Origin: Trichomonas tenax
Taxonomy: Eukaryota; Parabasalia; Trichomonadida; Trichomonadidae
Direction: 5' to 3'
NCBI GenBank assembly: GCA_023091735.1
Contig: JALKBU010000967.1
Location: 1 to 19,415 of the forward strand
Length of the DNA: 19,415 bases
This document shows, in pieces, positions 8,491 through 16,934 of the stretch. Numbering within the stretch: the stretch's first letter is position 1; each line of letters opens with the position of its first letter. A program made the translations under genes and the position numbers. The notes under the pieces are model-generated. The model was not told the DNA's origin. It did no database searches and saw only the letters and a list, made by a program, of their open reading frames with translations.

Positions 8491-10446
8491 TTAGCGAGGC
8501 TTAGTAGCACCAAGACCGCCTTGTGGTGGCATTCCGTATCCAGGTGGTGGCATTCCATATCCTCCTTGTGGGCCTGGAGGAACTCCATAACCTTGTGGAG
8601 GCATCTGATATCCATATGGTGGCTGTCCATATGGATTGAATCCTGGGTATCCTTGTGAACCTGGTGGGCCCGGAGGCATTCCAGGCTGCGGTGGCATTCC
8701 TGGCTGAGACGGTGGCTGGTTAGGATTGTATGGAGGCATTCCTGGTTGGGAAGATGGCTGATTTGGATTATATGGTGGCTGATTAGGATTGTTTGGATAT
8801 GTTTGCTGGTTGCTGTTGGCATATCTCTTCTGATAGCTAGCAATAGCTAATTCGAGAAGAGTTTTGACTTCGCCACTGTGCTGGAGCTCCATTGGAGTCT
8901 TTCCTGCATTGTTTCTTGCGTCTGGATTAATTGGAAGGTTTAGCGAATCGATGAGCCTTAAGTTCGCGGCGACACTCTTTGCAAAGTGATAAATGTTTTC
9001 ACCAAGGTTATTTGGAATCGTCAAATCGACTAAGTATTTGGTGATAAACGTCTTGAACAATTCTGTATCATTCTGTTCTGCCAAAACCATAGCAATAGAA
9101 TTGCCGGCTGCGTTTCTTGCGTCTGGCTTTATCTTCGGGAAGAATTGCATGAGTCTCGTCATCGCCTTTTCATTCTTCGCGGCCACAGCAATGTGCATGT
9201 ACGTATCTCCCTTGCACGTGACCAATGAGAAGTCGATGTCTGTTCTGTTCAAGAGCAAATCGAGCATTCTTTGATCCTTTCTTTCGATAACGTGGTGAAG
9301 AACTGTGTAACGCTTGTCATCCTGAATGTTAACACTGAGCGAAGGATGAGCTGCAAGAAGCTTGAAGACATCGAAAGCGGCATATGTCACAGCTGTCATG
9401 ATTGGAGTGTGTCCGTATCTGTCAACTGCATTGATATTGATCTCCTGCTTCTGGAGAAGCCTCTGAGCAAACTCTGTCTTGTTCTTCTCTGCAATAAAGT
9501 GCAATGCAGTCTTAAGTGCTTCATCGGCAGCGTTAACATCCGTCTTTTGTAACATAAGGATGTTGACAAACATTTCGATAGAATCTACGATGACTGCGTG
9601 CATTAAAGGTGTTTTACCAAATTTATCTGGGAAATCTGGTCTGACATTTGGATTTGAGACAAGCAACTGAACAAATTCTGGCTTCTTTTCTGCAACAGCA
9701 AGGACTAATGGTGTGTTGCCGTTTGTATCGCGAACATTCAAATCAATATCATTGCGCTGAAGCAATAATCTGAATGCGCCGTAGTTGCCCAAACGTATTG
9801 CTTGGTGGATTGGATATCCAACGTTTCCTGGAGCATAAATGTTAAGATTAATTCCAGGAACAGCAAGCAAGCCTTGAATAACTTGATCGTTGTTGCACTG
9901 GAGGGCCATGTGGAGTGGTGTGAGGCCGGAAACGTCACGCTCGTTGACGTTTGTTCCCATTGCATGCAATTGCTGGAAAACCATAACGTTACCAACAGCA
10001 GCAGCAATGTGGAATAGGTTTTGATTGTTCTTCCTGATAATTTTCGCCGTTGGAGGACGGCACTGGAGCAAATAATTAAAAACATCATTGTGATTAAAAG
10101 CAACAGCTACGAAAAGTGCTTCAATAACATCTAGTTCCCAGTTCAAAACCAGCTGTACAATGTGTAAGTTTCCACCTGCAGCAGCACAAGCGATAATTCC
10201 CGGAGGCTTCGCTGCTTGATAAGGAGCCTGGAAATTCATCAAAAGATGGAAGCAGTTAACAGCACCATAATATGCAGCAGCTAAAAGTGGTAAAAGAGAA
10301 GGTCTGTTCATATTATCTAAATATTTGTTCTGATGAGTGATGTGAACGAGTTCATTCACGGTCCTCTGGTTCTGGTGAAGGATCTTTTCCAGTTTGTCGG
10401 CTTTGTCGCGCTGAAAAATCTCTTCTAATTCGGCATTTCGCGACAT
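8491..10446 (-). CDS. Ankyrin-repeat protein with proline/glycine-rich tail
   Basis: A 651-residue protein. Residues about 50-535 are a chain of roughly a dozen ankyrin repeats, seen as repeated G.TPLH.A and LL....V..N patterns (for example SGLTPLHMAL, GNTPLVLAVAEKKPEFVQLL, GKTPLMHAV, GHTPIMTAV). Such repeats bind other proteins. Residues about 542-651 (coded by 8494-8823) form a low-complexity P/G/Q/Y tail with tandem PYNPNQP.SQPGMP units and later GYGMPP units. It is likely disordered and may mediate binding or phase behaviour. No membrane segment or signal peptide is seen. The ATG at 10446 has a TCATT initiator 14 nt upstream. Large ankyrin families are typical of trichomonads. The partner and process cannot be read from the sequence. 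Confidence 0.93.
   Translation of the reverse strand: MSRNAELEEIFQRDKADKLEKILHQNQRTVNELVHITHQNKYLDNMNRPSLLPLLAAAYYGAVNCFHLLMNFQAPYQAAKPPGIIACAAAGGNLHIVQLVLNWELDVIEALFVAVAFNHNDVFNYLLQCRPPTAKIIRKNNQNLFHIAAAVGNVMVFQQLHAMGTNVNERDVSGLTPLHMALQCNNDQVIQGLLAVPGINLNIYAPGNVGYPIHQAIRLGNYGAFRLLLQRNDIDLNVRDTNGNTPLVLAVAEKKPEFVQLLVSNPNVRPDFPDKFGKTPLMHAVIVDSIEMFVNILMLQKTDVNAADEALKTALHFIAEKNKTEFAQRLLQKQEININAVDRYGHTPIMTAVTYAAFDVFKLLAAHPSLSVNIQDDKRYTVLHHVIERKDQRMLDLLLNRTDIDFSLVTCKGDTYMHIAVAAKNEKAMTRLMQFFPKIKPDARNAAGNSIAMVLAEQNDTELFKTFITKYLVDLTIPNNLGENIYHFAKSVAANLRLIDSLNLPINPDARNNAGKTPMELQHSGEVKTLLELAIASYQKRYANSNQQTYPNNPNQPPYNPNQPSSQPGMPPYNPNQPPSQPGMPPQPGMPPGPPGSQGYPGFNPYGQPPYGYQMPPQGYGVPPGPQGGYGMPPPGYGMPPQGGLGATKPR
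8494..8823 (-). repeat. Coding tandem repeats of the P/G-rich tail
   Basis: The DNA encodes repeats of about 15 residues (PYNPNQP plus SQPGMP) followed by shorter GYGMPP/QPGMPP units. The imperfect tandem structure suggests the tail grew by slippage or unequal exchange and may vary in length between strains. Confidence 0.7.
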
Positions 10447-10457
10447 TTCCGGTTATA

Positions 10458-10462
10458 AATGA
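10458..10462 (-). promoter_or_regulatory. Trichomonad initiator (TCATT) of the ankyrin gene
   Basis: TCATT on the minus strand, with the presumed +1 A 14 nt before the ATG at 10446. It matches the TCAYW consensus and the usual short trichomonad leader. Confidence 0.5.
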
Positions 10463-10796
10463 ATTGATAAAAAATCATTTCACTAAATTAAAATATTACG
10501 GGCGTGAAAGCAATCAAAAATGCCGAATAACTGCTATAGTGTGCTCATGTGATTATTTTCATTTGATAAACGATTAATTTTTGAATCGAAAATAATCGTA
10601 TTATAATTTCACTTTCTTTGCAACAGCTTTTAGATATATTGGTTTTCTGCTTATTTTTGATATCTACATACGCTGTAGATCCATATTTGTGGGAAATTTC
10701 ACCTCAGTGTTGGAGATTTTTTCTATTTGCATATTCAAATCTAGGTTTAAACAAAATATACTTCATGAACAAACAATATTTTCTCTGTATTTTATA

Positions 10797-11623
10797 ATGG
10801 CAGCATAAATAATATCAGATATCCAATTTACATCCTACAAAATATCAAATCACAAATCTGAGAAATATTTTAAAGACGCAGTGATTTTAGTACCGTTCGA
10901 TCGTGAATCTGCCCGAAAATATTTAACATTGCTTGGATATTCAAATAATGTTTATAGTAGAGAAGAAAAATTCTTCTATGTGAGAGAGGCGCACATGATG
11001 GTCTCTCTTGAAGGAGTCTGCTCACTTTTAGTTAACGGATTACCACCAATTCGACAAAAATACTTCCAAAATTTTAAAATGGAATCGATAAAGCCTACGA
11101 AATACTATGTCCTTAATCGAAAAAAAGGATTATGGAGAAGAAATGGTAATATGGAGGAGATTATTCTCGAAATTCATAAGAAATTTACAGATATTCATAT
11201 AGAACAGATCCCAGACAGAATGCTATATCACGTCGCTGAATTTGTGTGTATTCTTGCATCTGCGAAGTTTATTATCCTTCCTGCTGGTTCAATCGTGATG
11301 AACTCAGTTTTCATGCATTCAAAGACATGAATTTTGATTCTTGGCTCCAACACACTTGATTATCCAGATCTGAGTGTTGGATTCTCTATAGACGTATGGA
11401 TGTTTTTTCTAAATGGAGGATTCTTGCACGGAGTTAACACGCTCTCCATGGATTCGGACAAGTTCACTATGCTTTAACGTATAACATATGGCAAGAGAAG
11501 GTCGTTGAATGATTTTGAGTGTCATATAGTTTAGATATCATGCTGAAATACGCTCGAGATGAAGTTATGCAGTATAACAAAGAAGAAAACAAGAGCATTA
11601 AAGTTCCCCAAGTTATAGAGTAA
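10797..11623 (+). pseudogene. Broken gene, possible family 61 (DUF563-like) glycosyltransferase
   Basis: One frame runs ATG-Ala-Ala, then TAA (10806-10808), then stays open until TGA (11328-11330). It continues in the same frame with ILILGSNTLDYPDLSVGFSI to TAA at 11475-11477. A shifted frame then reads LDIMLKYARDEVMQYNKE to a stop at 11621-11623. The central block VAEFVCILASAKFIILPAG followed by S-I-V-M-N and the LGSN segment resembles the C-terminal half of DUF563/GT61-type glycosyltransferases, in which a GA/GS-xxxN motif follows a beta strand. The family call is tentative. With two in-frame stops and at least one frameshift, and no start that gives a whole protein, this is best read as a pseudogene. 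Sequencing error at all three sites is unlikely but not excluded. Confidence 0.55.
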
Positions 11624-11743
11624 TCATATATCATGGTCAATCAATCTTTAATTATCGTTTTAGAAGGGAAAAGTATGCTAATATAATTACTGCTCATGAG
11701 AAATATGTTGTTTGTTTTTAGAGTAAATATCGATTTTCTAAAT

Positions 11744-12748
11744 TTAATAGACAAACATCATATAATATAGATAAGCGAAGCAGCAGTTGATGATCTGGCA
11801 GTCGATTCTGTCCAAGATACCGCCATGTCCTGGGATGGTGTTAGAGAAGTCCTTGATTCCCAATGCACGCTTGAATCCTGATGCGAAGAAACCGCCGAAC
11901 GGAGCAACGAGGCTGGCGAAGATTCCGATGACTGTCGCGTGGATGTACGCTGGCAGGATGTTGAACTGGTATCCGAAGACATCGTAGTGCTTGAGAACGA
12001 ACTCCTTCGGTGTAGCGCACTCAACGCCGAAGTCGAATGGGTGGTTCTGGCGGCAGTACATGAACGGGAACTTAGAAGATAGATATGTGATGCCGATGAA
12101 CGTTAATGGGGTCAAAATTGCGGCGCCAACGAAGCCCTCGACAGTCTTCTTCGGGCTGAGCTTGATGAGTTGGTGGTGGCCGAAGAACCTTCCGCAGAAA
12201 TACGCTGATGTGTCGTTCATGACGACGCAGAAAAGAGGGACGAAGAACCAGTAGAGAGACGTGTCTGCGAACTTCGTGTAGAGGTTGCAAGGAACGCCGA
12301 TGATGATTGCGCCGCAAAAAGAGTATGTGAAGCGCTTGTATGCGTATTGATCGTTTTCTGGCGTCAAACCGGTGACGAAGAGCATGAGGGCGAGTGCAAC
12401 GATCGCGAAGCACAATATCTGGTGATACCTGGCGATTTGGGAGTCGGCAATGAAGTAGTGGAGGATTGTCTTGCCGGAAAGGGCGTATGTAATAGCAAAT
12501 AACAGAATGTATGGGAAAACTCTGATTCTGTGGCCAATGAGCTTCTCCTTCTGTTGGTCTATGCTAAGGTTGAGGAGTTCTCTGAATGCAAACACTTGAA
12601 TAATCAACAATTCAGCAAATAGCGGATATCTTCCCGCGCACATGATCACGATCTCGATTGAGACGAGGATGACGGAGGAAATCGTCCTGATGATGAGGTC
12701 GCTGAACTTGGACTGCTTTGCAGGCGCGTGGTCTCGCATTTCTCCCAT
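11744..12748 (-). CDS. Phosphatidate cytidylyltransferase (CDP-diacylglycerol synthase)
   Basis: This enzyme joins CTP and phosphatidic acid to make CDP-diacylglycerol, the precursor of phosphatidylinositol and other phospholipids, in the ER membrane. The protein is 334 residues with several hydrophobic membrane segments across its length (for example about 22-54, 78-100, 110-127, 143-158, 165-176, 207-223, 266-290 and 316-333). The family signature is clear near the end: SGFKRALGIKD (290-300) followed by the IPGHGGILDRID block (305-316). The NDTSAYFCGRFFG and SPKKTVEGFVGA blocks (178-190 and 198-209) are also classic. The ATG at 12748 sits 7 nt after the +1 of a TCATA initiator. Codons end in C or G more often than in the neighbouring genes, as expected for a well-expressed trichomonad gene. 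Confidence 0.95.
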   Translation of the reverse strand: MGEMRDHAPAKQSKFSDLIIRTISSVILVSIEIVIMCAGRYPLFAELLIIQVFAFRELLNLSIDQQKEKLIGHRIRVFPYILLFAITYALSGKTILHYFIADSQIARYHQILCFAIVALALMLFVTGLTPENDQYAYKRFTYSFCGAIIIGVPCNLYTKFADTSLYWFFVPLFCVVMNDTSAYFCGRFFGHHQLIKLSPKKTVEGFVGAAILTPLTFIGITYLSSKFPFMYCRQNHPFDFGVECATPKEFVLKHYDVFGYQFNILPAYIHATVIGIFASLVAPFGGFFASGFKRALGIKDFSNTIPGHGGILDRIDCQIINCCFAYLYYMMFVY

Positions 12749-12752
12749 TTTT

Positions 12753-12757
12753 TATGA
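12753..12757 (-). promoter_or_regulatory. Trichomonad initiator (TCATA) of the CDP-DAG synthase gene
   Basis: TCATA on the minus strand, with the presumed +1 A 7 nt before the ATG. It fits TCAYW and a very short 5' leader. Confidence 0.5.
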
Positions 12758-13467
12758 AAGAATCTTTAAGATTTAAAATGGGGGAGTCACCTTAATCTCA
12801 TCATTTTAACAAATCGTGAATTTCATCTCTTTGCCATAGTTGATTTCTATTAAACAACTTTCCTTTTCGAAATTTAACAAATTATTCACGGAAAAATTAG
12901 CAATAATTGAATACTTTACAAGATGATACACAAAATGCATATGGAGGTTGAGAAAGTTTGTCCTTGATGATGTTCTAACCATTTTCGTCCCTTCCACAAT
13001 CACACACTCTGCTTTCTGTCCAACAGCAAAGAACTCGCCCGTTTCTCTTCTCGTTTTTCAACGAAAGAAATAATTTCATTTCAAGAATTGATGATTATAA
13101 AAAATTTGCTATCGCACATTTGTCTAAAATTTCATCAAAATAATGAAAAACCACAAAAAAATTTATGAATTTTGTGAGATAAAATCAATAGTTAAAAGCT
13201 AAATTAGATTCTGCTTCGAATGTATCGGGATATCTGAGGAAAGCGCAATTTTTGTATAGAAATTGTTCTTGAAGCAGTAATATATCCATAGAAACACAGC
13301 AGAGTTCACAAAGTAATCATACGTTGTTTGTTTCAGACATATTCTTCTTTATATTTTAAAAATATTTTAAAAAATGGAATCATTTAAAAATAATCCGAGG
13401 TTTAATACATCGCAGATATAACAACAAGTACTTCATTCGTATGATAAGAAACAAAGATGAACAAAAA
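12758..13467. other. AT-rich intergenic region
   Basis: This stretch lies between the CDP-DAG synthase promoter and the end of the kinase pseudogene. A 65-codon minus-strand frame at 12806-13003 has no family resemblance and no initiator, so I do not call it. Nothing else was seen. Confidence 0.4.
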
Positions 13468-14602
13468 TTATTGTGTTAATTTTCTCAATGCAGGCGGGAT
13501 CGTAGCCCCGATAAGAGGAGCAGTGTTCCTGTCCTGGATCTTCTAAGGGTTCTGTTTCGTCTTTAACTTCATACTCCCATTGATTTCGTTTTGAGATTCA
13601 TCCTCGAGTCCTGCTGCGGTATCATCTTGAAGTAATCAAAATACGGCATCGCAAGTAATTCGGCTGCCGTACAACGTGTATCAGGATTAGGATCTAAGCA
13701 TCTCTTAATGAGCGCTTTGAGCATTGGATTGGAGATTTTGTAGTCAGAGAAGACTCTTGTGTTAATGAGGCCGATAAATGTTAAACGATTGGAACAATAA
13801 AAAGGATAAGTCTTAGTTGCCATGAGATAGAAAGTAACTTCCAACGACCAAATGTCGGACTTTATGGGCTTGTAGACGTGTTTTTTGAACAACTCCGGTG
13901 CCATGGCACATGTAGAGAAATGTTCCCTTAACGCTCGTGGATGTCGTCATAGATGTTGGATAGTCCGAAGTCGCAGATTTTGATCCTTCCGTACTTGTCT
14001 AAGAGGAAATTGCTAGGTTTGATATCTAGATATTTCGGTCATGGCATGTCTTAATCACCCGAAGAACATCATACATATATTTCTTAAGCATACCTTCATC
14101 CATTTCTCCTTGTTGTTCGAGTATATAGTTCATATCTCGCGGGCAATATTCAATTAGCATGTAAACGTGGCCTTTGAAGTTGTAGTAGTTGTTCAAATTG
14201 ATGATATTCTTCTGGCAGAGTTGTTTCAAGCATTCTATCTCTCCTTCATTGAACACATCGCGGCTCTTTTTTCAATGCGAAGAATTCGTCCTACTGCGAT
14301 GAATACACAAAGAAGATCTTTCCAAAGGCTCCCTCTCCTATCATTTTCTGATAGATCGTGAGCTCAGACCATTTAGATGCCTGTTTCTGCGCTAGCGTTA
14401 GTGTATTTTTAAGCAAAAACTGAATTTTTTCCCTTTTTTCTAATTGATTTCCAAAATTTGCTCCTTCTAATGTTTCGTGTATTCTTAAAATCACCGAATT
14501 CATTCCGTTACATTCACCACACGCTGCGTTTTTGATGGAGCAAAAGCTGATGTTGTGTTCCACTTTTTTGAGTTTTCGAATTGATTTCGAAAATGAAACC
14601 AT
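13468..14602 (-). pseudogene. Disabled protein kinase (HLDIKPSNF-type trichomonad family)
   Basis: Almost a whole kinase can be followed in pieces: N-terminal helical region, GEGAFGKI, FALKK, HVYMLIEYCP, LDIKPSNFLLDKYGRIKIC then DFG, CAMAPELFKK, KPIKSDIWSL and a tail ending IGATIPPALRKLTQ. Lesions seen are: TAG at 14291-14293 just before FALKK; a frameshift in a 6-base homopolymer (14267-14272); a small deletion or shift with TAG at 14026-14028 just before LDIKPSN; a one-base loss near 13928-13933; a shift near 13570 with TGA at 13569-13571; and TAG at 13543-13545. In addition DIWSLG has become DIWSLE. The first in-frame ATG is at 14602. Multiple breaks over 1.1 kb make this a true pseudogene rather than sequencing error. 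Confidence 0.85.
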
Positions 14603-14611
14603 TCCTGACAC

Positions 14612-15159
14612 ATGTTTAAGTCAAATATTTGAAAGTTTCGGAATCCGCTGATACCATTTTCAAAACACTGTGAGAAATCAAGCAGGTTTCATTTTGGGAT
14701 TGGATGAGACATAAAAATTGAGCAAAATGGAGTTGGCCATTGGAATGGACTCATATAGTATATGGTACATCATATCGTCTTTCAGACAATTGTTTTTTGA
14801 ATATGTTATCAGATATCTGTTGTACCATATTGATTAGAAGCTTAGAGAATGAAATCCTAAATTTCTGTTATGCATAAAAGTTTAAATAACAATAAGGAAA
14901 AGGGATTTAAGCAAGAACCATTTGTTAAATTTTTATATAAACATTGAAAATACTAAATTTACTGTTGCTATATGCTATAAATGATTTAAATACATATAAA
15001 AAATATAAGTACATAAACTAATGCATATATTATCATATATTTTATTCTATCAATTTGAAATCAATATAAAATGAATGGACAATAATCATTAATCAATTGG
15101 ATTTTGAATCAGATAACTATTAAACTTCTAATTCATGTAGATGTTTCGCCAGATTTTGA
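14612..15159. other. AT-rich intergenic region with a 10-bp inverted repeat
   Basis: No gene is seen. ATATGGTACA (14760-14769) and its reverse complement TGTACCATAT (14821-14830) are about 50 nt apart. They could be the ends of a tiny inverted-repeat element or coincidence. The rest is simple AT-rich sequence. Confidence 0.4.
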
Positions 15160-15372
15160 TTCTATATTCATCAACATTTTTATCATAATAATGATCCTTC
15201 GCATCATGATTTTCCTAATCTAGTTATAGAAGATTTTATAGCTCAATGTCAATTGATCACAATAAACAATGGTCAAGATAATATTTCGAATTTTTCAGTT
15301 TTAGATCGAAATTTGAGGCCTTTATCTCGGCCATTTGGTATAAGATCAAAAAAGTATAAAGTACGAAAGTAG
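15160..15372 (+). pseudogene. Relic open frame ending RPLSRPFGIRSKKYKVRK
   Basis: The plus strand is open for 70 codons after a TGA at 15157-15159 and stops at TAG (15370-15372). There is no in-frame ATG. The sequence (…HHDFPNLVIEDFIAQC…, …NFSVLDRNLRPLSRPFG…) looks like a real protein C-terminus with a basic end. In the next frame just upstream, DVSPDFDSIFINI is open and may be the same gene before a frameshift. The family is unknown. Probably the remnant of a gene whose 5' part is gone. Confidence 0.35.
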
Positions 15373-15419
15373 ATTCAAAACAAAGTTTTAAATATCAAAC
15401 ATACATTAAAAAATTTGGC

Positions 15420-15743
15420 TTAATTGTTGAGTTTCATCTCTGTCTGATTGTAGAACTTGTTGTGCATAATTGTATGATTATCGAACAATTCACCACTTTC
15501 TTTATCACCAAAAAAATGTTGTTTGTAAAGAGCAATAACAAACGTAGCATTATTATCCTCTTTGTGGTGGTACTCCAATGTCCTCTGAATATTATTTCTT
15601 TCAACTGCCTTGAATGGATAAGGAAATTTCTTGAAACTTGAAGGTGCGCCAATGTATAATAACAATCCAGCTTTGTCAGTAGCTGAGTAAGAACCCAAAT
15701 CGATGTTTCTTACGTGAATGATGACCCTCTTTCCTTTGCCCAT
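15420..15743 (-). CDS. Small protein with C2-like features
   Basis: A 107-residue protein starting MGKGKRVIIHVRNIDLG. The pattern of an N-terminal beta strand (RVIIHVRNI), a Y/L-rich strand, and later FVIALYKQHFFGDKESGELF resembles one small C2-type beta sandwich. C2 domains often bind calcium and membranes, but the usual cluster of aspartates is not evident, so binding is doubtful. The ATG at 15743 is supported by a TCATT initiator 10 nt upstream (15751-15755). The frame is intact and the codons look coding. It may be a complete short protein or a truncated relative of longer C2 proteins. The fold assignment is tentative. Confidence 0.55.
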   Translation of the reverse strand: MGKGKRVIIHVRNIDLGSYSATDKAGLLLYIGAPSSFKKFPYPFKAVERNNIQRTLEYHHKEDNNATFVIALYKQHFFGDKESGELFDNHTIMHNKFYNQTEMKLNN

Positions 15744-15750
15744 CGAGAAA

Positions 15751-15755
15751 AATGA
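15751..15755 (-). promoter_or_regulatory. Trichomonad initiator (TCATT) of the small C2-like gene
   Basis: TCATT on the minus strand, with the presumed +1 A 10 nt before the ATG at 15743. It is the main argument that this short ORF is expressed. Confidence 0.5.
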
Positions 15756-15884
15756 GTTGGCAGTTTTAGATTTTTTTCAATACTTTTATGTGAAAACTTT
15801 TATTTTAGATGTCAAGAAAATTTTTAATATCTGTGGATATAGAAAAGAATTTTTGCACATCGTATAAAATCAAGTTTCTGAGAG

Positions 15885-15968
15885 CTATTCAATAAATTGA
15901 TCCAATGTTTGTCCAAGGTTATCCTCAAAATTTTTGGCATTAGGCTCCATATTGTCGTCTAAACAACA
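15885..15968 (-). pseudogene. Very short relic frame (uncertain)
   Basis: The minus strand is open for 27 codons, with a coding-like sequence MEPNAKNFEDNLGQTLDQF before a TAG at 15885-15887. It is too short to classify. It could be the tail of a decayed gene, possibly the same one as the fragments at 16290-16622. Confidence 0.15.
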
Positions 15969-16289
15969 TTATATTCGAATTTGTATAACACAAAATTACG
16001 ATAATTTGTATTGATACTTTTCTATTTTTGAAATTTGTAAACTTTAACTGTGAGAATAATAAACTACATAATATGGTGAATATAATACACAAATTTAAAA
16101 ACGAAAATTCGGAGGACTAAATTATGATATTTATAACATATATCACATGCAGATTAATGATATGATGAAAATTTCCAAAAAAAAAAATATTTTTTTAATT
16201 TTTGAATGATATTTATGATTTACATAATGATTTATAAATCCGTCTAATATATGCTACGCAGAACAAATGTCATTTGATGACATGGCGCC

Positions 16290-16622
16290 TTACAATTGAG
16301 GACTTGATGTATCAATTCTCTTGGTATCGTCTATTATCGTTGCAATCGATTTGACCGGAAATTTGATATGAAAATGAATTTGATCTTCGAATTTGTTAAT
16401 AATAGCAGTTATTCATGAATTTGATCATTAATTCACGTTTAGCATCTCTATGACAAACATATACCTTTCGATCGAAATTTGCACTTATTATTAAAGAGCA
16501 ATTACTTCTCTATCAAATTCTTTATTACAAACATGCGTAATGCTTTGCAATAGAAAATCTAGAGCTTCAATGCATTCTTCTATTAATTTCAAAATATTAT
16601 TCAAAAAATAAGCTAAACACAT
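16290..16622 (-). pseudogene. Fragments of a decayed unidentified gene
   Basis: Three coding-like pieces follow one another on the minus strand in different frames. The first is an ATG-started 43-codon frame (16491-16622, …LIEECIEALDFLLQS…). The second is a 20-codon piece (16396-16458, VCHRDAKRELMIKF…). The third is a 40-codon piece (16290-16412, …KFPVKSIATIIDDTKRID… ending TAA). Order and strand agree, as expected for one gene broken by stops and frameshifts. I recognise no family. The AT-rich context means chance cannot be excluded. Confidence 0.3.
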
Positions 16623-16934
16623 AAAATCATAATATGGGCATTACTGCAATTAGGCAGGCTAACATTATGCACATTATTAATTTAGATAAAATATCTAATT
16701 TCATAAATTATTTTTCGAATATGAAATATAATTTCATGTATTAGTATTATCTTCATCCAATCATAGTAGCACCAAATATATGTATATTAGCTGAATGCTT
16801 CCCACATAAATTTCCATTATGAGGAGCTTTTGATGATATTTTTTGTTTCATTTAATTATTGAAGCTTGCAATGAATTATAAGATCTGTATATGTACAAAC
16901 AATGTATAGTAATATATAATATATGAGAATAAAA
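16623..16934. other. AT-rich intergenic region
   Basis: Downstream of the repair nuclease gene. I see no open frame, RNA gene or repeat. Confidence 0.45.

Noticed and set aside
8388..8843. 151-codon His/Ser-rich frame on the minus strand
   Set aside because: It is the shadow in another frame of the P/G-rich tail of the ankyrin gene.
12806..13003. 65-codon minus-strand frame upstream of CDP-DAG synthase
   Set aside because: No initiator and no recognisable domain. Such a length is expected by chance in AT-rich DNA.
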